A program made the translations under genes and the position numbers. A stretch of DNA of 64,000 nucleotides, from contig JAZNTW010000109.1 of the NCBI GenBank assembly GCA_045591925.1, forward strand, positions 14,684 to 78,683, given 5' to 3'. Shown piece by piece: positions 8,417 through 17,598 of this stretch (position 1 is its first letter; each line of letters begins with the position of its first letter). This DNA comes from Firm-04 sp045591925 (GTDB taxonomy: Bacteria > Bacillota > Clostridia > Oscillospirales > Ruminococcaceae). The notes beneath the pieces are model-generated. The model did no database searches. It was not told where the DNA came from and saw only the letters and a program-made list of their open reading frames with translations.

Positions 8417-10165
8417 ATGAGTAAAAAAGAAAAAGAAAAGCAGGCGCTTGAATCCTCCGAGGAAATTTCCACAGCCGACGCGCTGAAGGAATATGCGGAG
8501 GAAGAACAGGCTGCTGCCACAGCTTCCGATGAGAAAAAGGAAGCCGATACAAAAAAGAAGAAAAAGAGTAACCGTACTCCGGAAGAAGAAAAGGAACGCG
8601 CACTGAATAGCGTAAAGCGCCGTAAAAAGCTCAAGTATGGCATACTTTCTGTTGTGATTTCCGTTGTGTTCATTGCAATCGTGGTTGCAGTCAATCTGAT
8701 TTGCGGCATCCTCGATGAGCGCTATAACTGGAATATCGACCTGACCTCCGAGGGTCTTTACGAGATCGAGGATCAGACTGTCGAGTTCCTACAGAAGCTG
8801 AACGATGACATCAAAATCACCGTGCTTGCCAATGAGGCATTCTTCTTTGAGGATGCAAATCTGAAAGTGCTTTCGGAAACATTGTCTCGCTTCAAGACGG
8901 AATCAAATGGTCATATCACGGTCGAATATATCGACGCAAATAAGAATCCGGAGGCAATTTCTGTCTACAAGCAGAATTACACCGGCGATCTCCAGTCCGG
9001 TGACGTTGTCATTGCAAAGGGCGACCTCGTTCGCGTCATCGCAATGTCCAATGGCGGCTACAGAACCAACGGCCCGACTACCTATCTCTTTGAGCAGCAA
9101 AGCAGCTTTGACCCTGCAACCTATCAGCAGACCTCGTCGCTGTCCTTTGTTGGTGAGCAGTCGCTTGTCTCTGCAATCATGGGCGTGACAGACCTCAATC
9201 CGGTCAAAATCGGTATGATTGATATGACAAACGGTATGCAGATTTACGATGAGCGCGATAGCTATTGCTTTGCACGTATCAAAGAGCTGCTCGATAAGAA
9301 CAACTATGAGGTTGAGTCTGTTGATATCGCACTGTCTGAACTGAGCGCTGACTATGATGTGCTGATGCTCTGTTCTCCGACCAATGACCTGACAGAAGCA
9401 CAGGTTCAGAAGATTACCGACTTCCTCAACAATGATAACAAGTACGGCAAAAACCTGATGTATTTCGGTTCCCCGTTCAAGAGCAAGTCAACTGCGAACC
9501 TCAATGCGTTCCTTGAGCTCTGGGGCTTGAAGATCGGTGACGCTTATATCTCCGAAAGCGATGAAGTGGCTGCACAGGTTGCGTCGATCGCAGTTGGTAC
9601 CGTCGGCGGCATTCCGGTTGTAAAGCCGAATATGGAAGCAGAGCTGAATGCAAAATATCAGAACTCCACACTCCCGATTATCGCACCGCTTTGCTGCCCG
9701 ATCGAGCGTATGTTCGACCAGAATTCCGGCAGAAACACCAAGGCGCTGCTCACAACCTCTGAGACCAGCTTCCTCTATCCGCTGGATGAAACCGCAAGTG
9801 AGTTTGATCCGGAGTCAGCAGAAAAGGCAAGCTACGATGTCGCAGTCATTGCAGACAGCACCTTTACCGCCGGCAGCGATATCCTCAAGAGCCAGGTGAC
9901 TGCATTTGGTTCGGCATGGTTCCTTGATTATGTGGTCGCTGCAAGTGCAGGCAGCTATGATAACGCAAATTACTTTATCAATCTGCTGAATACACTGACC
10001 GGCAAGGAAGCTGCGATGACCATTGCAGAAAAATCCTTGAATACGACCCAGATCACAGTCTCGGATTCGCAGAGCAAGGCAATTCGTAACGTGACAGTAT
10101 TGATTATTCCGTTTGCTGTCGCAGCACTCGGCATTGTCGTGTATGTAAGGAGAAAGAACAGATGA
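8417..10165 (+). CDS. GldG-like ABC transporter auxiliary protein
   Basis: 582 aa. A charged cytoplasmic N-terminus (about 80 residues, Glu/Lys-rich) leads to a membrane helix (KYGILSVVISVVFIAIVVAV), a large extracytoplasmic region resembling the ABC-type uncharacterised transport/GldG domain, and a C-terminal helix before YVRRKNR. GAGGAGGG at 8401-8408 places the start at ATG 8417 rather than an upstream in-frame TTG. Its end overlaps the next gene (ATGA). GldG partners with GldF and an ATPase in gliding bacteria; in Firmicutes the role of the homologue is not settled. Confidence 0.88.
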   Translation: MSKKEKEKQALESSEEISTADALKEYAEEEQAAATASDEKKEADTKKKKKSNRTPEEEKERALNSVKRRKKLKYGILSVVISVVFIAIVVAVNLICGILDERYNWNIDLTSEGLYEIEDQTVEFLQKLNDDIKITVLANEAFFFEDANLKVLSETLSRFKTESNGHITVEYIDANKNPEAISVYKQNYTGDLQSGDVVIAKGDLVRVIAMSNGGYRTNGPTTYLFEQQSSFDPATYQQTSSLSFVGEQSLVSAIMGVTDLNPVKIGMIDMTNGMQIYDERDSYCFARIKELLDKNNYEVESVDIALSELSADYDVLMLCSPTNDLTEAQVQKITDFLNNDNKYGKNLMYFGSPFKSKSTANLNAFLELWGLKIGDAYISESDEVAAQVASIAVGTVGGIPVVKPNMEAELNAKYQNSTLPIIAPLCCPIERMFDQNSGRNTKALLTTSETSFLYPLDETASEFDPESAEKASYDVAVIADSTFTAGSDILKSQVTAFGSAWFLDYVVAASAGSYDNANYFINLLNTLTGKEAAMTIAEKSLNTTQITVSDSQSKAIRNVTVLIIPFAVAALGIVVYVRRKNR

Positions 10166-11676
10166 ACAAGACGCTGAAAGGGATCATCGGCGGCACGGTA
10201 CTGCTTGCGATGCTCGGCGGCGTATTCGCCTATCTGAAAGTGACCGAGCCGGAGGAGACGACGGATTCATCCTCGTCATCTTCCGATAGCACGGTGCAGA
10301 CAGAGCTTTTCAACGCATATTCCGATGATATCAATCAGATTGAAGTCAAGAACCCGAACGGTGATTCCTATATCGCCGTTCGCCGGTTCGATGAAACCAA
10401 AACAACCGACGCTGAGGGCAATGAAAAGATCGAGGAAATTGCAAACTATTTCCTCAAGGGCTATGAGGATCTGCCGATGAATACCACCCAGATCCGTTTG
10501 CTTGCAACGCGTGCGACCTCGGTGACGTCGGAGGATACCATTGCGGAGAATGTTTCGGACGCTGACCTTGCAAAATATGGTCTGGATAATCCGATTGAGG
10601 TGACGCTCTCCATTGACAATTCCGAGGATATCAAATTCCGGATTGGCAATCAGACACCGGTTGGAAGCAGCCGTTATGTTGCAATGGATGGCAGCAATAC
10701 CGTCTATACGCTCGGTTCGTTCAATATAGAGCCGTATCTCAGCGGCATCAAGGATTATCTTGGCACGACCCTCATCGAGGAGCAGGCTGAGGATGATGAT
10801 ACCGTGATCGAATCGGTTCGCATCGAGCGCAAGGATCTGGATTATGATTACTATTTCATCCATGATCCGTACTATGTTGAAAATGCGAACGGCGGCGCGA
10901 TGGCGGTTCATGTGATGGAAGAACCGGTGAAATCGTTGATCAGCGGCGACCGTTCGGCTGAAGTAACGCATGGTCTTTATGGTCTGACCGCAACGGAGGT
11001 TCATACGCCGTTCCCCAAGGACGCTGACCTCAAGAATGCCGGTTTGGATGAGCCGTTTGCAACGGTTACAATGAAAACCGATGACAAGAAAACCACTGTG
11101 TTCTATCTCGGAGACAAATATCAGAATGAAGCCGGCGAAACCCGTTATTACGGTATGCTGAAGGGTCTTGACTGCATCTATAGCTTTACGCCGGATCAGA
11201 TTGCCTATGAGGACATCGACCCGGAGGAAATTATTTCCAGAAACGTCATTGATATGTATGTCTGGGATATCGGCACGCTGGAAGTTGAAGGCGGCGGCGA
11301 GAAAATCAGCATCGACGTTCAGGGTGAAAGCAAGGAAGACGCTGTCGTAACCTATAAAGGCAAAAAACAGGATGAGGCAGGCATCGAACGCTACCGCAAG
11401 TTCTATTCCTATCTGCTGCAAACAAAGGCGGAGGAACTGATTTTGCCGGCTGATGCGCCGAAGCTCACCGGTGATCCGCTTGCAGCTGTGAAGATTGAGC
11501 GTCAGGACGGCGTGCGCACCTATGATATCAAGTTCTATGATGCAGGAAATATGAAGGCTTGTATCGTGATTGATGACGAACCCAGATTCTATTGCCGCAA
11601 ATCCTATGTTGACACATTGCTCTCAAATATGAAACTCTACGATGAAGCAGATACGGAATTCATAATGTCTTGGTAA
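10162..11676 (+). CDS. DUF4340 domain-containing membrane-anchored protein
   Basis: 504 aa. One N-terminal membrane helix (GIIGGTVLLAMLGGVFAYL), a short Ser/Asp/Thr linker, then a repeated beta-rich extracytoplasmic region typical of DUF4340, with paired statements such as LDNPIEVTLSI and LDEPFATVTMKT that look like internal duplicates. It overlaps the GldG-like gene by four bases. DUF4340 proteins are habitually encoded beside Gld-type ABC systems and probably form part of the outer face of that complex; the function is inferred. Confidence 0.85.
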   Translation: MNKTLKGIIGGTVLLAMLGGVFAYLKVTEPEETTDSSSSSSDSTVQTELFNAYSDDINQIEVKNPNGDSYIAVRRFDETKTTDAEGNEKIEEIANYFLKGYEDLPMNTTQIRLLATRATSVTSEDTIAENVSDADLAKYGLDNPIEVTLSIDNSEDIKFRIGNQTPVGSSRYVAMDGSNTVYTLGSFNIEPYLSGIKDYLGTTLIEEQAEDDDTVIESVRIERKDLDYDYYFIHDPYYVENANGGAMAVHVMEEPVKSLISGDRSAEVTHGLYGLTATEVHTPFPKDADLKNAGLDEPFATVTMKTDDKKTTVFYLGDKYQNEAGETRYYGMLKGLDCIYSFTPDQIAYEDIDPEEIISRNVIDMYVWDIGTLEVEGGGEKISIDVQGESKEDAVVTYKGKKQDEAGIERYRKFYSYLLQTKAEELILPADAPKLTGDPLAAVKIERQDGVRTYDIKFYDAGNMKACIVIDDEPRFYCRKSYVDTLLSNMKLYDEADTEFIMSW

Positions 11677-11710
11677 ACGTGAATTCCGCAGAAGAAAGGG
11701 AGGTTTTTCT

Positions 11711-11998
11711 ATGAGCGAACGTTACTTTACCTATAAATCGCGGCCGGTTGTCCGAAACGGCAAAACCATCTATTACGGCAGTATGGCAGCATCCTATGTC
11801 GTAATGATGAATGTTACCGCTGAGGAATCGGCAGGGGAACTGAAAACCGCCTCGGAAGTCAAGTGCTATTTGATGAAAACCGATACGAACCTCAGCCCGA
11901 TGGATGCAATTACAAAGACTGCAATTCGTCCGACGCTCTATGAAGCGTTGGAGCTTGCAGCTGCATGGCTGAAATCGACTGAGCCGGCACTCAGCTAA
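11711..11998 (+). CDS. Small hypothetical protein at the end of the Gld-like operon
   Basis: 95 aa, no membrane segment and no recognised family. The N-terminus (ERYFTYKSRPVVRNGKTIYYGSM) looks like a beta-hairpin, followed by a helical C-terminal half (DAITKTAIRPTLYEALELAAAWL). GGGAGG lies about ten bases before the ATG. It follows the DUF4340 gene by 34 bases and precedes the terminator at 12031, so it is probably the last gene of the transporter operon. Confidence 0.75.
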   Translation: MSERYFTYKSRPVVRNGKTIYYGSMAASYVVMMNVTAEESAGELKTASEVKCYLMKTDTNLSPMDAITKTAIRPTLYEALELAAAWLKSTEPALS

Positions 11999-12030
11999 CG
12001 CATATAGTTCTCAAACAAGCAATAAAAAGA

Positions 12031-12066
12031 CCGCCACAGAGCATGGAACGCTTTGTGGCGGTTTTT
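12031..12066. terminator. Bidirectional intrinsic terminator
   Basis: CCGCCACAGAG and CTTTGTGGCGG form an 11-bp stem (one G-U pair) with a nine-base loop, an A-run before and TTTTT after. It lies between the convergent small-protein gene and the symporter gene. Confidence 0.9.
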
Positions 12067-12085
12067 GCATTGAATTTAGAATGGA

Positions 12086-13702
12086 TTAGCCTTTGACAGT
12101 TTCTTCAACTACTTCAGCTTCATTGGTGGTTACCTGCAGGGGGGCTTTATTTTTGAGTATCTCGCCAATCTCGTCAAATTCAACCGTGATTTCCTGTTCG
12201 GGAGCCTTGGTGAGAAGCGATACAACAATGATTGCAACGAGTGCGCAGATGAATGCAGGGAGCAGTTCGTAAATATCCCATGTGCCGCCAAGCGGACGAA
12301 CGAGGAATTTCCAGACAAAGATCATGATGCCGCCAACAACCAATCCTGCGATTGCGCCGAATTTGTTAGAGCGCTTCCAGAACAGTGCGGTCAGCATGAC
12401 AGGACCAAAGGTTGCGCCGAAGCCTGCCCATGCAAAGGAAACAACACGGAATACGGAGCTGTTGGGATTCCATGCGAGAATCACGCCGAGCACTGCGATG
12501 ATAACCAGAACAAGTCTTGCTACCAGCATGGATTGCTTCTCATTCAGTTTCATCTTGAATACGCCCTTGAGGATGTTCTCAGACATCGAGGAGGACGCTG
12601 CGAGCAGCTGGGAATCGGAGGTGGACATCGTGCAGGCGAGGATACCCGCGAAAATGAGTCCGGCTACGATTGCAGCAAGGATGCCGTTCTGAGACAGCTT
12701 CATTGCGATCTCCATGATGATGGTTTCGGAGTTGTTGAGGTCAGCGCCGTACAGGGTGCCGATTGTACCATTCGCGGAAAGCTGGTTGCCGACCAGACCA
12801 ATCAGGATTGCAACTGCCATCGCAATGACAACCCAGACGCTTGCAATGCGGCGTGAGAGCTTAATTTTATTGTGATCCTCAATCGCCATGAAGCGGAGCA
12901 GGATATGCGGCATACCGAAGTAGCCAAGACCCCATGCAAGTGTGGAAACGATCGGGAGGAAGCCATATCCGGTCTGTGAGAAGCTGCCGTCTGTATTCAG
13001 CGAACGTGTGATGGTCATATGCAGATAATCCGGAATGGATTTTGCATTGTCCATGACAGCATCCAGACCGCCGGCATTGCTGACGCCAAAGATGACGATA
13101 ATGACCAGCGCGATTGTCATAACGATGCTCTGAATCAGGTCTGTGAAGCTCGCAGCGAGAAATCCGCCCATACTGGTATATGTGATGATAATGAACGCGG
13201 CAAGAATCATCGCAATATGATATTCCATGTTGAACAGTGTTGAGAACAGCTTGCCGCACGCGGAAAAGCCCGATGCGGTATACGGAACAAAGAATACCAG
13301 GATGACCACTGCGGCGATGCCGGAAAGAATTTTCTTGTTGTCACGGTAGCGGTCGGAGAAGAAATCCGGAATCGTAATGGAATTGGTTTTTTGCGAGTAG
13401 ATACGCAGACGTGTTGCGACAATCAGCCAGTTGAGGTATGTACCGATTGCCAAGCCGATTGCCGTCCAGCCGGCTTCCGCGATACCGCAGAGATAGGCAA
13501 GACCGGGCAGACCCATCAGCAGCCACGAGCTCATGTCAGAGGCTTCGGCACTCATTGCCGAGACAAACGGGCCGAGCTTTCTGCCGCCGAGATAGAAGTC
13601 GCTGACATCCTTGTTTTTCTTGGTGAATGACACGCCAATGAGAATCATGCCGCCTAAATAGACGATGATCGTAATAAGGATGCCAATGATGTTGGTTTGC
13701 AT
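12086..13702 (-). CDS. putP: Sodium:solute symporter, PutP (sodium/proline) type
   Basis: 538 aa with about 13 hydrophobic helices. The N-terminal DFYLGGRKLGPFVSAMSAEASDMSSWLLMGLPG is the SSS-family signature around the sodium site and closely fits PutP; YTSMGGFLAASFTDLIQS is the second typical loop. A hydrophilic tail follows the last helix (ITVEFDEIGEILKNKAPLQ). AAGGGAGG precedes the ATG. It lies downstream of a small membrane protein and formate-THF ligase on the same strand. Proline as the substrate is a family-level inference. Confidence 0.92.
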   Translation of the reverse strand: MQTNIIGILITIIVYLGGMILIGVSFTKKNKDVSDFYLGGRKLGPFVSAMSAEASDMSSWLLMGLPGLAYLCGIAEAGWTAIGLAIGTYLNWLIVATRLRIYSQKTNSITIPDFFSDRYRDNKKILSGIAAVVILVFFVPYTASGFSACGKLFSTLFNMEYHIAMILAAFIIITYTSMGGFLAASFTDLIQSIVMTIALVIIVIFGVSNAGGLDAVMDNAKSIPDYLHMTITRSLNTDGSFSQTGYGFLPIVSTLAWGLGYFGMPHILLRFMAIEDHNKIKLSRRIASVWVVIAMAVAILIGLVGNQLSANGTIGTLYGADLNNSETIIMEIAMKLSQNGILAAIVAGLIFAGILACTMSTSDSQLLAASSSMSENILKGVFKMKLNEKQSMLVARLVLVIIAVLGVILAWNPNSSVFRVVSFAWAGFGATFGPVMLTALFWKRSNKFGAIAGLVVGGIMIFVWKFLVRPLGGTWDIYELLPAFICALVAIIVVSLLTKAPEQEITVEFDEIGEILKNKAPLQVTTNEAEVVEETVKG

Positions 13703-13738
13703 GGAAATAAATCCTCCCTTTTTTTATTTGAACATGAT

Positions 13739-14005
13739 TTATTGTTTGGAATCATGCTCCGTTTTCTGTGCCTGAGATTTCTTTTTGCGCAGAATACGCG
13801 ACAGGATGATACACGATGCGATGCCGAGAAGATAGGGGATTGCGTAGAGAAACGCCAGCGCAGGCGGGCCTCCGCTATAGAGGCTCATCCGATTGCCCCA
13901 TTCCATATCTGTATATCCGGCTGCAACGTGAATGCACATGAGATGCGATAGCACCAGTGCAAGAATCATCAGAATTTTGTGAATCCATTTATCATGCTTG
14001 ATCAT
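13739..14005 (-). CDS. Small membrane protein upstream of the symporter
   Basis: 88 aa with two hydrophobic segments (ILMILALVLSHLMCIHVA and LAFLYAIPYLLGIASCIIL) and a Lys-rich C-terminal tail. Begins 20 bases after the formate-THF ligase stop and ends 36 bases before the symporter start, so it is likely co-transcribed with both. No strong ribosome binding site is seen; coupling to the upstream gene is possible. Its position suggests a small accessory subunit of the symporter, but this is inferred. Confidence 0.7.
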   Translation of the reverse strand: MIKHDKWIHKILMILALVLSHLMCIHVAAGYTDMEWGNRMSLYSGGPPALAFLYAIPYLLGIASCIILSRILRKKKSQAQKTEHDSKQ

Positions 14006-14025
14006 AGATGTTACTTGCAGCAGTC

Positions 14026-15693
14026 TCAGAACAAACCGGTGATTTTGCCGTCTGCTTCCACGTCGATATTTTCAGCGGCGGGCTTTTTCGGCAGTCCGGG
14101 CATGGTCATGATGTCACCGGTCAGCGCAACGATGAAGCCTGCGCCTGCGGAGACCTTGACATTGCGAATCGTTACGATGAAGTCATCCGGTGCGCCGATG
14201 AGGTCCTTGTCATCGGTGAAGCTATACTGTGTTTTTGCCATGCAGACGGGGAGCTTGTCGAAGCCGAGTGCGGTAAGCTGAGCGATCTGCTTTTGCGCAG
14301 CAGGGAGAATGTTGATGCCATTGCCGCGGTATACGCGCTTGACAATCGCTTCGATTTTTTCCTCAATGGTGCAGTCAAGCTCGTAGGAGAACGAGAAATC
14401 ACCCTGTTCCTCCTCGCAGAGACGGACAACTTCGCGTGCGAGCTCCTCGCCGCCCTTGCCGCCCTCTGCCCAGACGTTCGAGAGCACGACATTCACGCCG
14501 AGTGCCTTGCATTTCTCGATGATCAGTGCAATTTCAGCATCGGTATCTGTCGGGAAGCGGTTGATTGCAACCACCGACGGCAGCTTGTAGACCTCTTTGA
14601 TATTTGCAACATGGCGCAGCAGATTCGGGATACCGGCTTCGAGTGCGGTCAGATTTTCGGCGCCGAGTTCGGTTTTGGCAAGACCACCATGCAGCTTCAG
14701 TGCGCGGATGGTTGCGACAATTACAACTGCGGACGGCGTCAATCCAGCCATACGGCATTTGATATCGAGGAATTTCTCTGCGCCGAGATCTGCGCCGAAG
14801 CCTGCCTCTGTAATCGTATAGTCACCGAGGCGCATTGCGGTTTTGGTTGCAAGCACGGAGTTGCAGCCATGTGCAATATTGGCAAAGGGACCGCCGTGGA
14901 CGAGTGCCGGCGTTCCCTCAAGGGTCTGCACGAGGTTCGGCTTGATTGCGTCCTTGAGCAGGGCGGTCATTGCGCCTACTGCGTTGAGATCGGCTGCGGT
15001 GACGGGCTTTTCATCGTAGGTATAGGCGACAACAATGCGCGAAAGACGTTCTTTTAAATCTGTGATCGAATTTGCAAGGCAGAATACCGCCATGATTTCG
15101 GATGCGACTGTGATATCATAGCCGTCCTCGCGCGGCACGCCGTTGATTCTGCCGCCGAGACCGTCCGTGACATAACGAAGCTGACGGTCGTTCATATCGA
15201 CGCAGCGCTTCCATGTGATGCGGCGTGGGTCAATATTCAGCGCATTGCCCTGATAGATGTGGTTATCGAGCATTGCGGCAAGCAGATTGTTCGCAGCACC
15301 GATTGCGTGAAAATCGCCGGTGAAGTGCAGATTGATGTCCTCCATCGGGACAACCTGTGCATAGCCGCCGCCAGCTGCGCCGCCCTTGATGCCGAATACC
15401 GGTCCGAGCGACGGTTCGCGCAGTGCGACCATGACGTTTTTGCCGATGCGGCGCATACCGTCTGCAAGACCGATGGTTGTTGTAGTCTTACCCTCGCCGG
15501 CAGCAGTCGGGTTGATGGCGGTGACAAGCACGAGCTTGCTTTGCTTGTCGGTTTCCGGCAGCTTGGCAAGGTCAATTTTCGCCTTGTATCTGCCGTATTG
15601 TTCGAGTGCTTCATCGGGAATGCCTGCGATTTCGGCAATTTCCGTGATGGGGCGCATGGGGATGGATTGTGCGATTTCAATATCTGTGAGCAT
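14026..15693 (-). CDS. fhs: Formate--tetrahydrofolate ligase
   Basis: 555 aa, the normal family length. Joins formate to tetrahydrofolate with ATP, giving 10-formyl-THF for purine synthesis and one-carbon metabolism. The P-loop-like PTAAGEGKTTTTIGLADG, EPSLGPVFGIKGGAAGGGYAQV, and LVHGGPFANIAHGCNS motifs are clear. AGGAGG in the leader fixes the start at 15693; a longer reading from 15759 would run into the promoter region. A consensus-like promoter lies at 15750-15779. Links functionally to metF and metH elsewhere in the window. Confidence 0.97.
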   Translation of the reverse strand: MLTDIEIAQSIPMRPITEIAEIAGIPDEALEQYGRYKAKIDLAKLPETDKQSKLVLVTAINPTAAGEGKTTTTIGLADGMRRIGKNVMVALREPSLGPVFGIKGGAAGGGYAQVVPMEDINLHFTGDFHAIGAANNLLAAMLDNHIYQGNALNIDPRRITWKRCVDMNDRQLRYVTDGLGGRINGVPREDGYDITVASEIMAVFCLANSITDLKERLSRIVVAYTYDEKPVTAADLNAVGAMTALLKDAIKPNLVQTLEGTPALVHGGPFANIAHGCNSVLATKTAMRLGDYTITEAGFGADLGAEKFLDIKCRMAGLTPSAVVIVATIRALKLHGGLAKTELGAENLTALEAGIPNLLRHVANIKEVYKLPSVVAINRFPTDTDAEIALIIEKCKALGVNVVLSNVWAEGGKGGEELAREVVRLCEEEQGDFSFSYELDCTIEEKIEAIVKRVYRGNGINILPAAQKQIAQLTALGFDKLPVCMAKTQYSFTDDKDLIGAPDDFIVTIRNVKVSAGAGFIVALTGDIMTMPGLPKKPAAENIDVEADGKITGLF

Positions 15694-15749
15694 CTCTGGA
15701 TTCCTCCTAATTTTACAGCATGAAAGCTGTGTTTCAAAAACACAAATAC

Positions 15750-15779
15750 AGTATACCATATATCTCTATGCTTTGTCAA
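15750..15779 (-). promoter_or_regulatory. Sigma-A promoter of fhs
   Basis: Read on the minus strand: TTGACA (15779-15774), an 18-base spacer, TATACT (15755-15750), about 56 bases before the fhs start codon. Confidence 0.8.
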
Positions 15780-15867
15780 ATATATTTCGCATGATAGCGA
15801 AAAGAAAATTGTAATCTTTTTCGCCTGACGGGGATCGGATTGTGACAAAATTGTAATGGCACTGTAG

Positions 15868-15896
15868 TTGTAATTTTAAGGTGAACATGGTAATAT
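15868..15896 (+). promoter_or_regulatory. Probable sigma-A promoter of the vWA lipoprotein gene
   Basis: TTGTAA (15868-15873), 17-base spacer, TAATAT (15891-15896). The -35 overlaps the third of three TTGTAAT copies (15809, 15851, 15868), which could be operator sites. A leader of about 130 bases with no further feature recognised separates it from the gene. The whole divergent region 15694-16034 holds only these two promoters and an imperfect hairpin near 15798-15825. Confidence 0.6.
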
Positions 15897-16034
15897 AAAA
15901 GCATACAAAGCCTCGCTTATTGTGTACAGTTAATAAATATCCATGCGATTTATTGTGCATAATGACAAATCTAAAAATTTGATAAGGAATGCGGCACAGT
16001 TGTGACGTAATAAAAGCAAAGGAGGGGTTCACTC

Positions 16035-17477
16035 ATGAAAATGAAGAAAAATTATAACCCATATACCGCAATGATTCTTGCAGCGATGATGCTGACAGGC
16101 TGTGGTGACACAGCAGCAGATGTGATGGAGACTGTAGACAATAAAACAAACGGCATTTTTTCCTACGATTCCGCGAAGTCCGAAGACCACGCATCATCCG
16201 CAGCGAGTGCAACAGCAGACGGCGCAGAGCACAGAGACGCTGGATTTGCAGCAGCAGACGTCGCAGAGTACGGAGACGCTGAATTTAAAACAGCAGACGG
16301 CGCCGAGCACAGAGACGCTGAATTTGAAGCAGCGGAGGAAGCGCTTCCGGATGATGTGATCGAAGAACCGCCGGTCGAGGTTGAACCGTCTGAAGAACCG
16401 CCGGTCAAGGTTGAACCGTCTGAAGAACCGCCGGTCGAGATTGAGCCGATTGAAAATGATGCGCTGTCCTTTGTCCTGACTGCCGGAGAGTGGAACGACA
16501 ACGAGAACTGGGGCTTCTTTGCCAATCTGATTCACAACAATACGATTACATTTCCGTCCTATGGCTTGCAGCCGATGTATCGTGTTGCCGTGAATGTCAC
16601 AAACGGCGGCACGGCTGTTGCCAATCAGGCAGTCACGCTGCTGCGTGGGGATGAAAGCGTCTGGTCGGCAAAAACCGATAAAAACGGCAAAGCCTATCTG
16701 TTTTATGATGAAAGCTGTACCGGCCAGGACTTGAATATTCAGACTGCCGGTGCGGAGGCGGTCGCATTTACCGCGCCGGAAAAAGCAAATGCGCAGGGCG
16801 GCAGCGGCTCCGTTCCGACACTGGAATACACGATTGAAACCGGTGAAGCCTCGCAGACCTATACCGAAACCGAGGTTTGCTTCATTCTCGATACGACCGG
16901 CTCGATGGGCGATGAGATCACCTATCTGCAAAAGGATTTTTCCTCGATTGCCGAGGCGGTTTCTGCGGAGGGCGTGACGTTTTCTGTGAACTTCTATCGG
17001 GATGAGGGCGATGACTATGTGACGCGCTGCAATCCGTTTACGGACGATGTCAAATCGGTACAGAAAGCATTGAATCAGGAATATGCAGATGGCGGCGGCG
17101 ATGAGCCGGAGGCAGTTGCAGAGATTCTGCATGAGGTGCTGGTCAATGGCGATTGGCACGAAAATACGAATAAAATCGCATTCTTAATCTATGACGCACC
17201 GCCGCATCATGGTGATGCACAGGCAGAAATGATTTACAATGCTGTCCGCACGGCAGCGGAGCAGGGCATTCATGTCGTACCGGTTGTCGCATCGAATGCT
17301 GCACGTGATACGGAGCTGTTCGGCAGAGCGCTTTCGATCATGACCAATGCAAACTACGTCTTTTTGACGGATGATTCCGGCGTTGGCGGTTCGCATATGG
17401 AGCCGATTATCGGTGATTACGATGTCGAGCTGCTGCATGACATCATCGTGCGCAATATTCTTGAAATTGCAACATAA
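16035..17477 (+). CDS. Lipoprotein with von Willebrand factor A domain and tandem repeats
   Basis: 480 aa. A signal sequence ends in the lipobox LTGC (Cys23), so the protein should be lipid-anchored on the outer face of the membrane. Residues about 60-98 are three 13-residue repeats (consensus TADGAEHRDAEF) and about 110-139 three 10-residue repeats (EEPPVEVEPS), together a probable extended stalk. A beta-sandwich-like domain (about 175-255) follows, then a vWA domain (about 279-480) with an intact MIDAS start, DTTGSMGD. GGAGGGG precedes the ATG. Metal-dependent ligand binding is the likely role; the ligand is unknown. Flanked by its own promoter and a terminator. Confidence 0.88.
   Translation: MKMKKNYNPYTAMILAAMMLTGCGDTAADVMETVDNKTNGIFSYDSAKSEDHASSAASATADGAEHRDAGFAAADVAEYGDAEFKTADGAEHRDAEFEAAEEALPDDVIEEPPVEVEPSEEPPVKVEPSEEPPVEIEPIENDALSFVLTAGEWNDNENWGFFANLIHNNTITFPSYGLQPMYRVAVNVTNGGTAVANQAVTLLRGDESVWSAKTDKNGKAYLFYDESCTGQDLNIQTAGAEAVAFTAPEKANAQGGSGSVPTLEYTIETGEASQTYTETEVCFILDTTGSMGDEITYLQKDFSSIAEAVSAEGVTFSVNFYRDEGDDYVTRCNPFTDDVKSVQKALNQEYADGGGDEPEAVAEILHEVLVNGDWHENTNKIAFLIYDAPPHHGDAQAEMIYNAVRTAAEQGIHVVPVVASNAARDTELFGRALSIMTNANYVFLTDDSGVGGSHMEPIIGDYDVELLHDIIVRNILEIAT
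16212..16328 (+). repeat. Three tandem 39-bp in-gene repeats
   Basis: Units at 16212-16250, 16251-16289 and 16290-16328, each encoding a 13-residue Ala/Asp/Glu-rich unit of the lipoprotein stalk. Units 1 and 3 are the most alike. Confidence 0.9.
16362..16451 (+). repeat. Three tandem 30-bp in-gene repeats
   Basis: Units at 16362-16391, 16392-16421 and 16422-16451 encode the Glu/Pro-rich decamer EEPPVEVEPS with small variations in the second and third copies. Near identity at DNA level suggests recent expansion. Confidence 0.92.
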
Positions 17478-17534
17478 GTGAAACAAATCTGCTGCAAATG
17501 AGCCGCAGACAGCGTGAGATTACAAGATGAAAAA

Positions 17535-17577
17535 AGCCGTTCAATGTTCGCGATTGTGCGAGATTGAACGGCTTTTC
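17535..17577. terminator. Bidirectional intrinsic terminator
   Basis: AGCCGTTCAAT (17535-17545) pairs perfectly with 17563-17573; A-run before and TTTT after. Serves the convergent lipoprotein and fusion genes. Confidence 0.88.
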
Positions 17578-17598
17578 TATGTTATATGAAAATGAATC

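Noticed and set aside
16212..16451. Regularly spaced repeats resembling a CRISPR array
   Set aside because: Repeats are directly adjacent, in frame and coding within the lipoprotein; there are no spacers.
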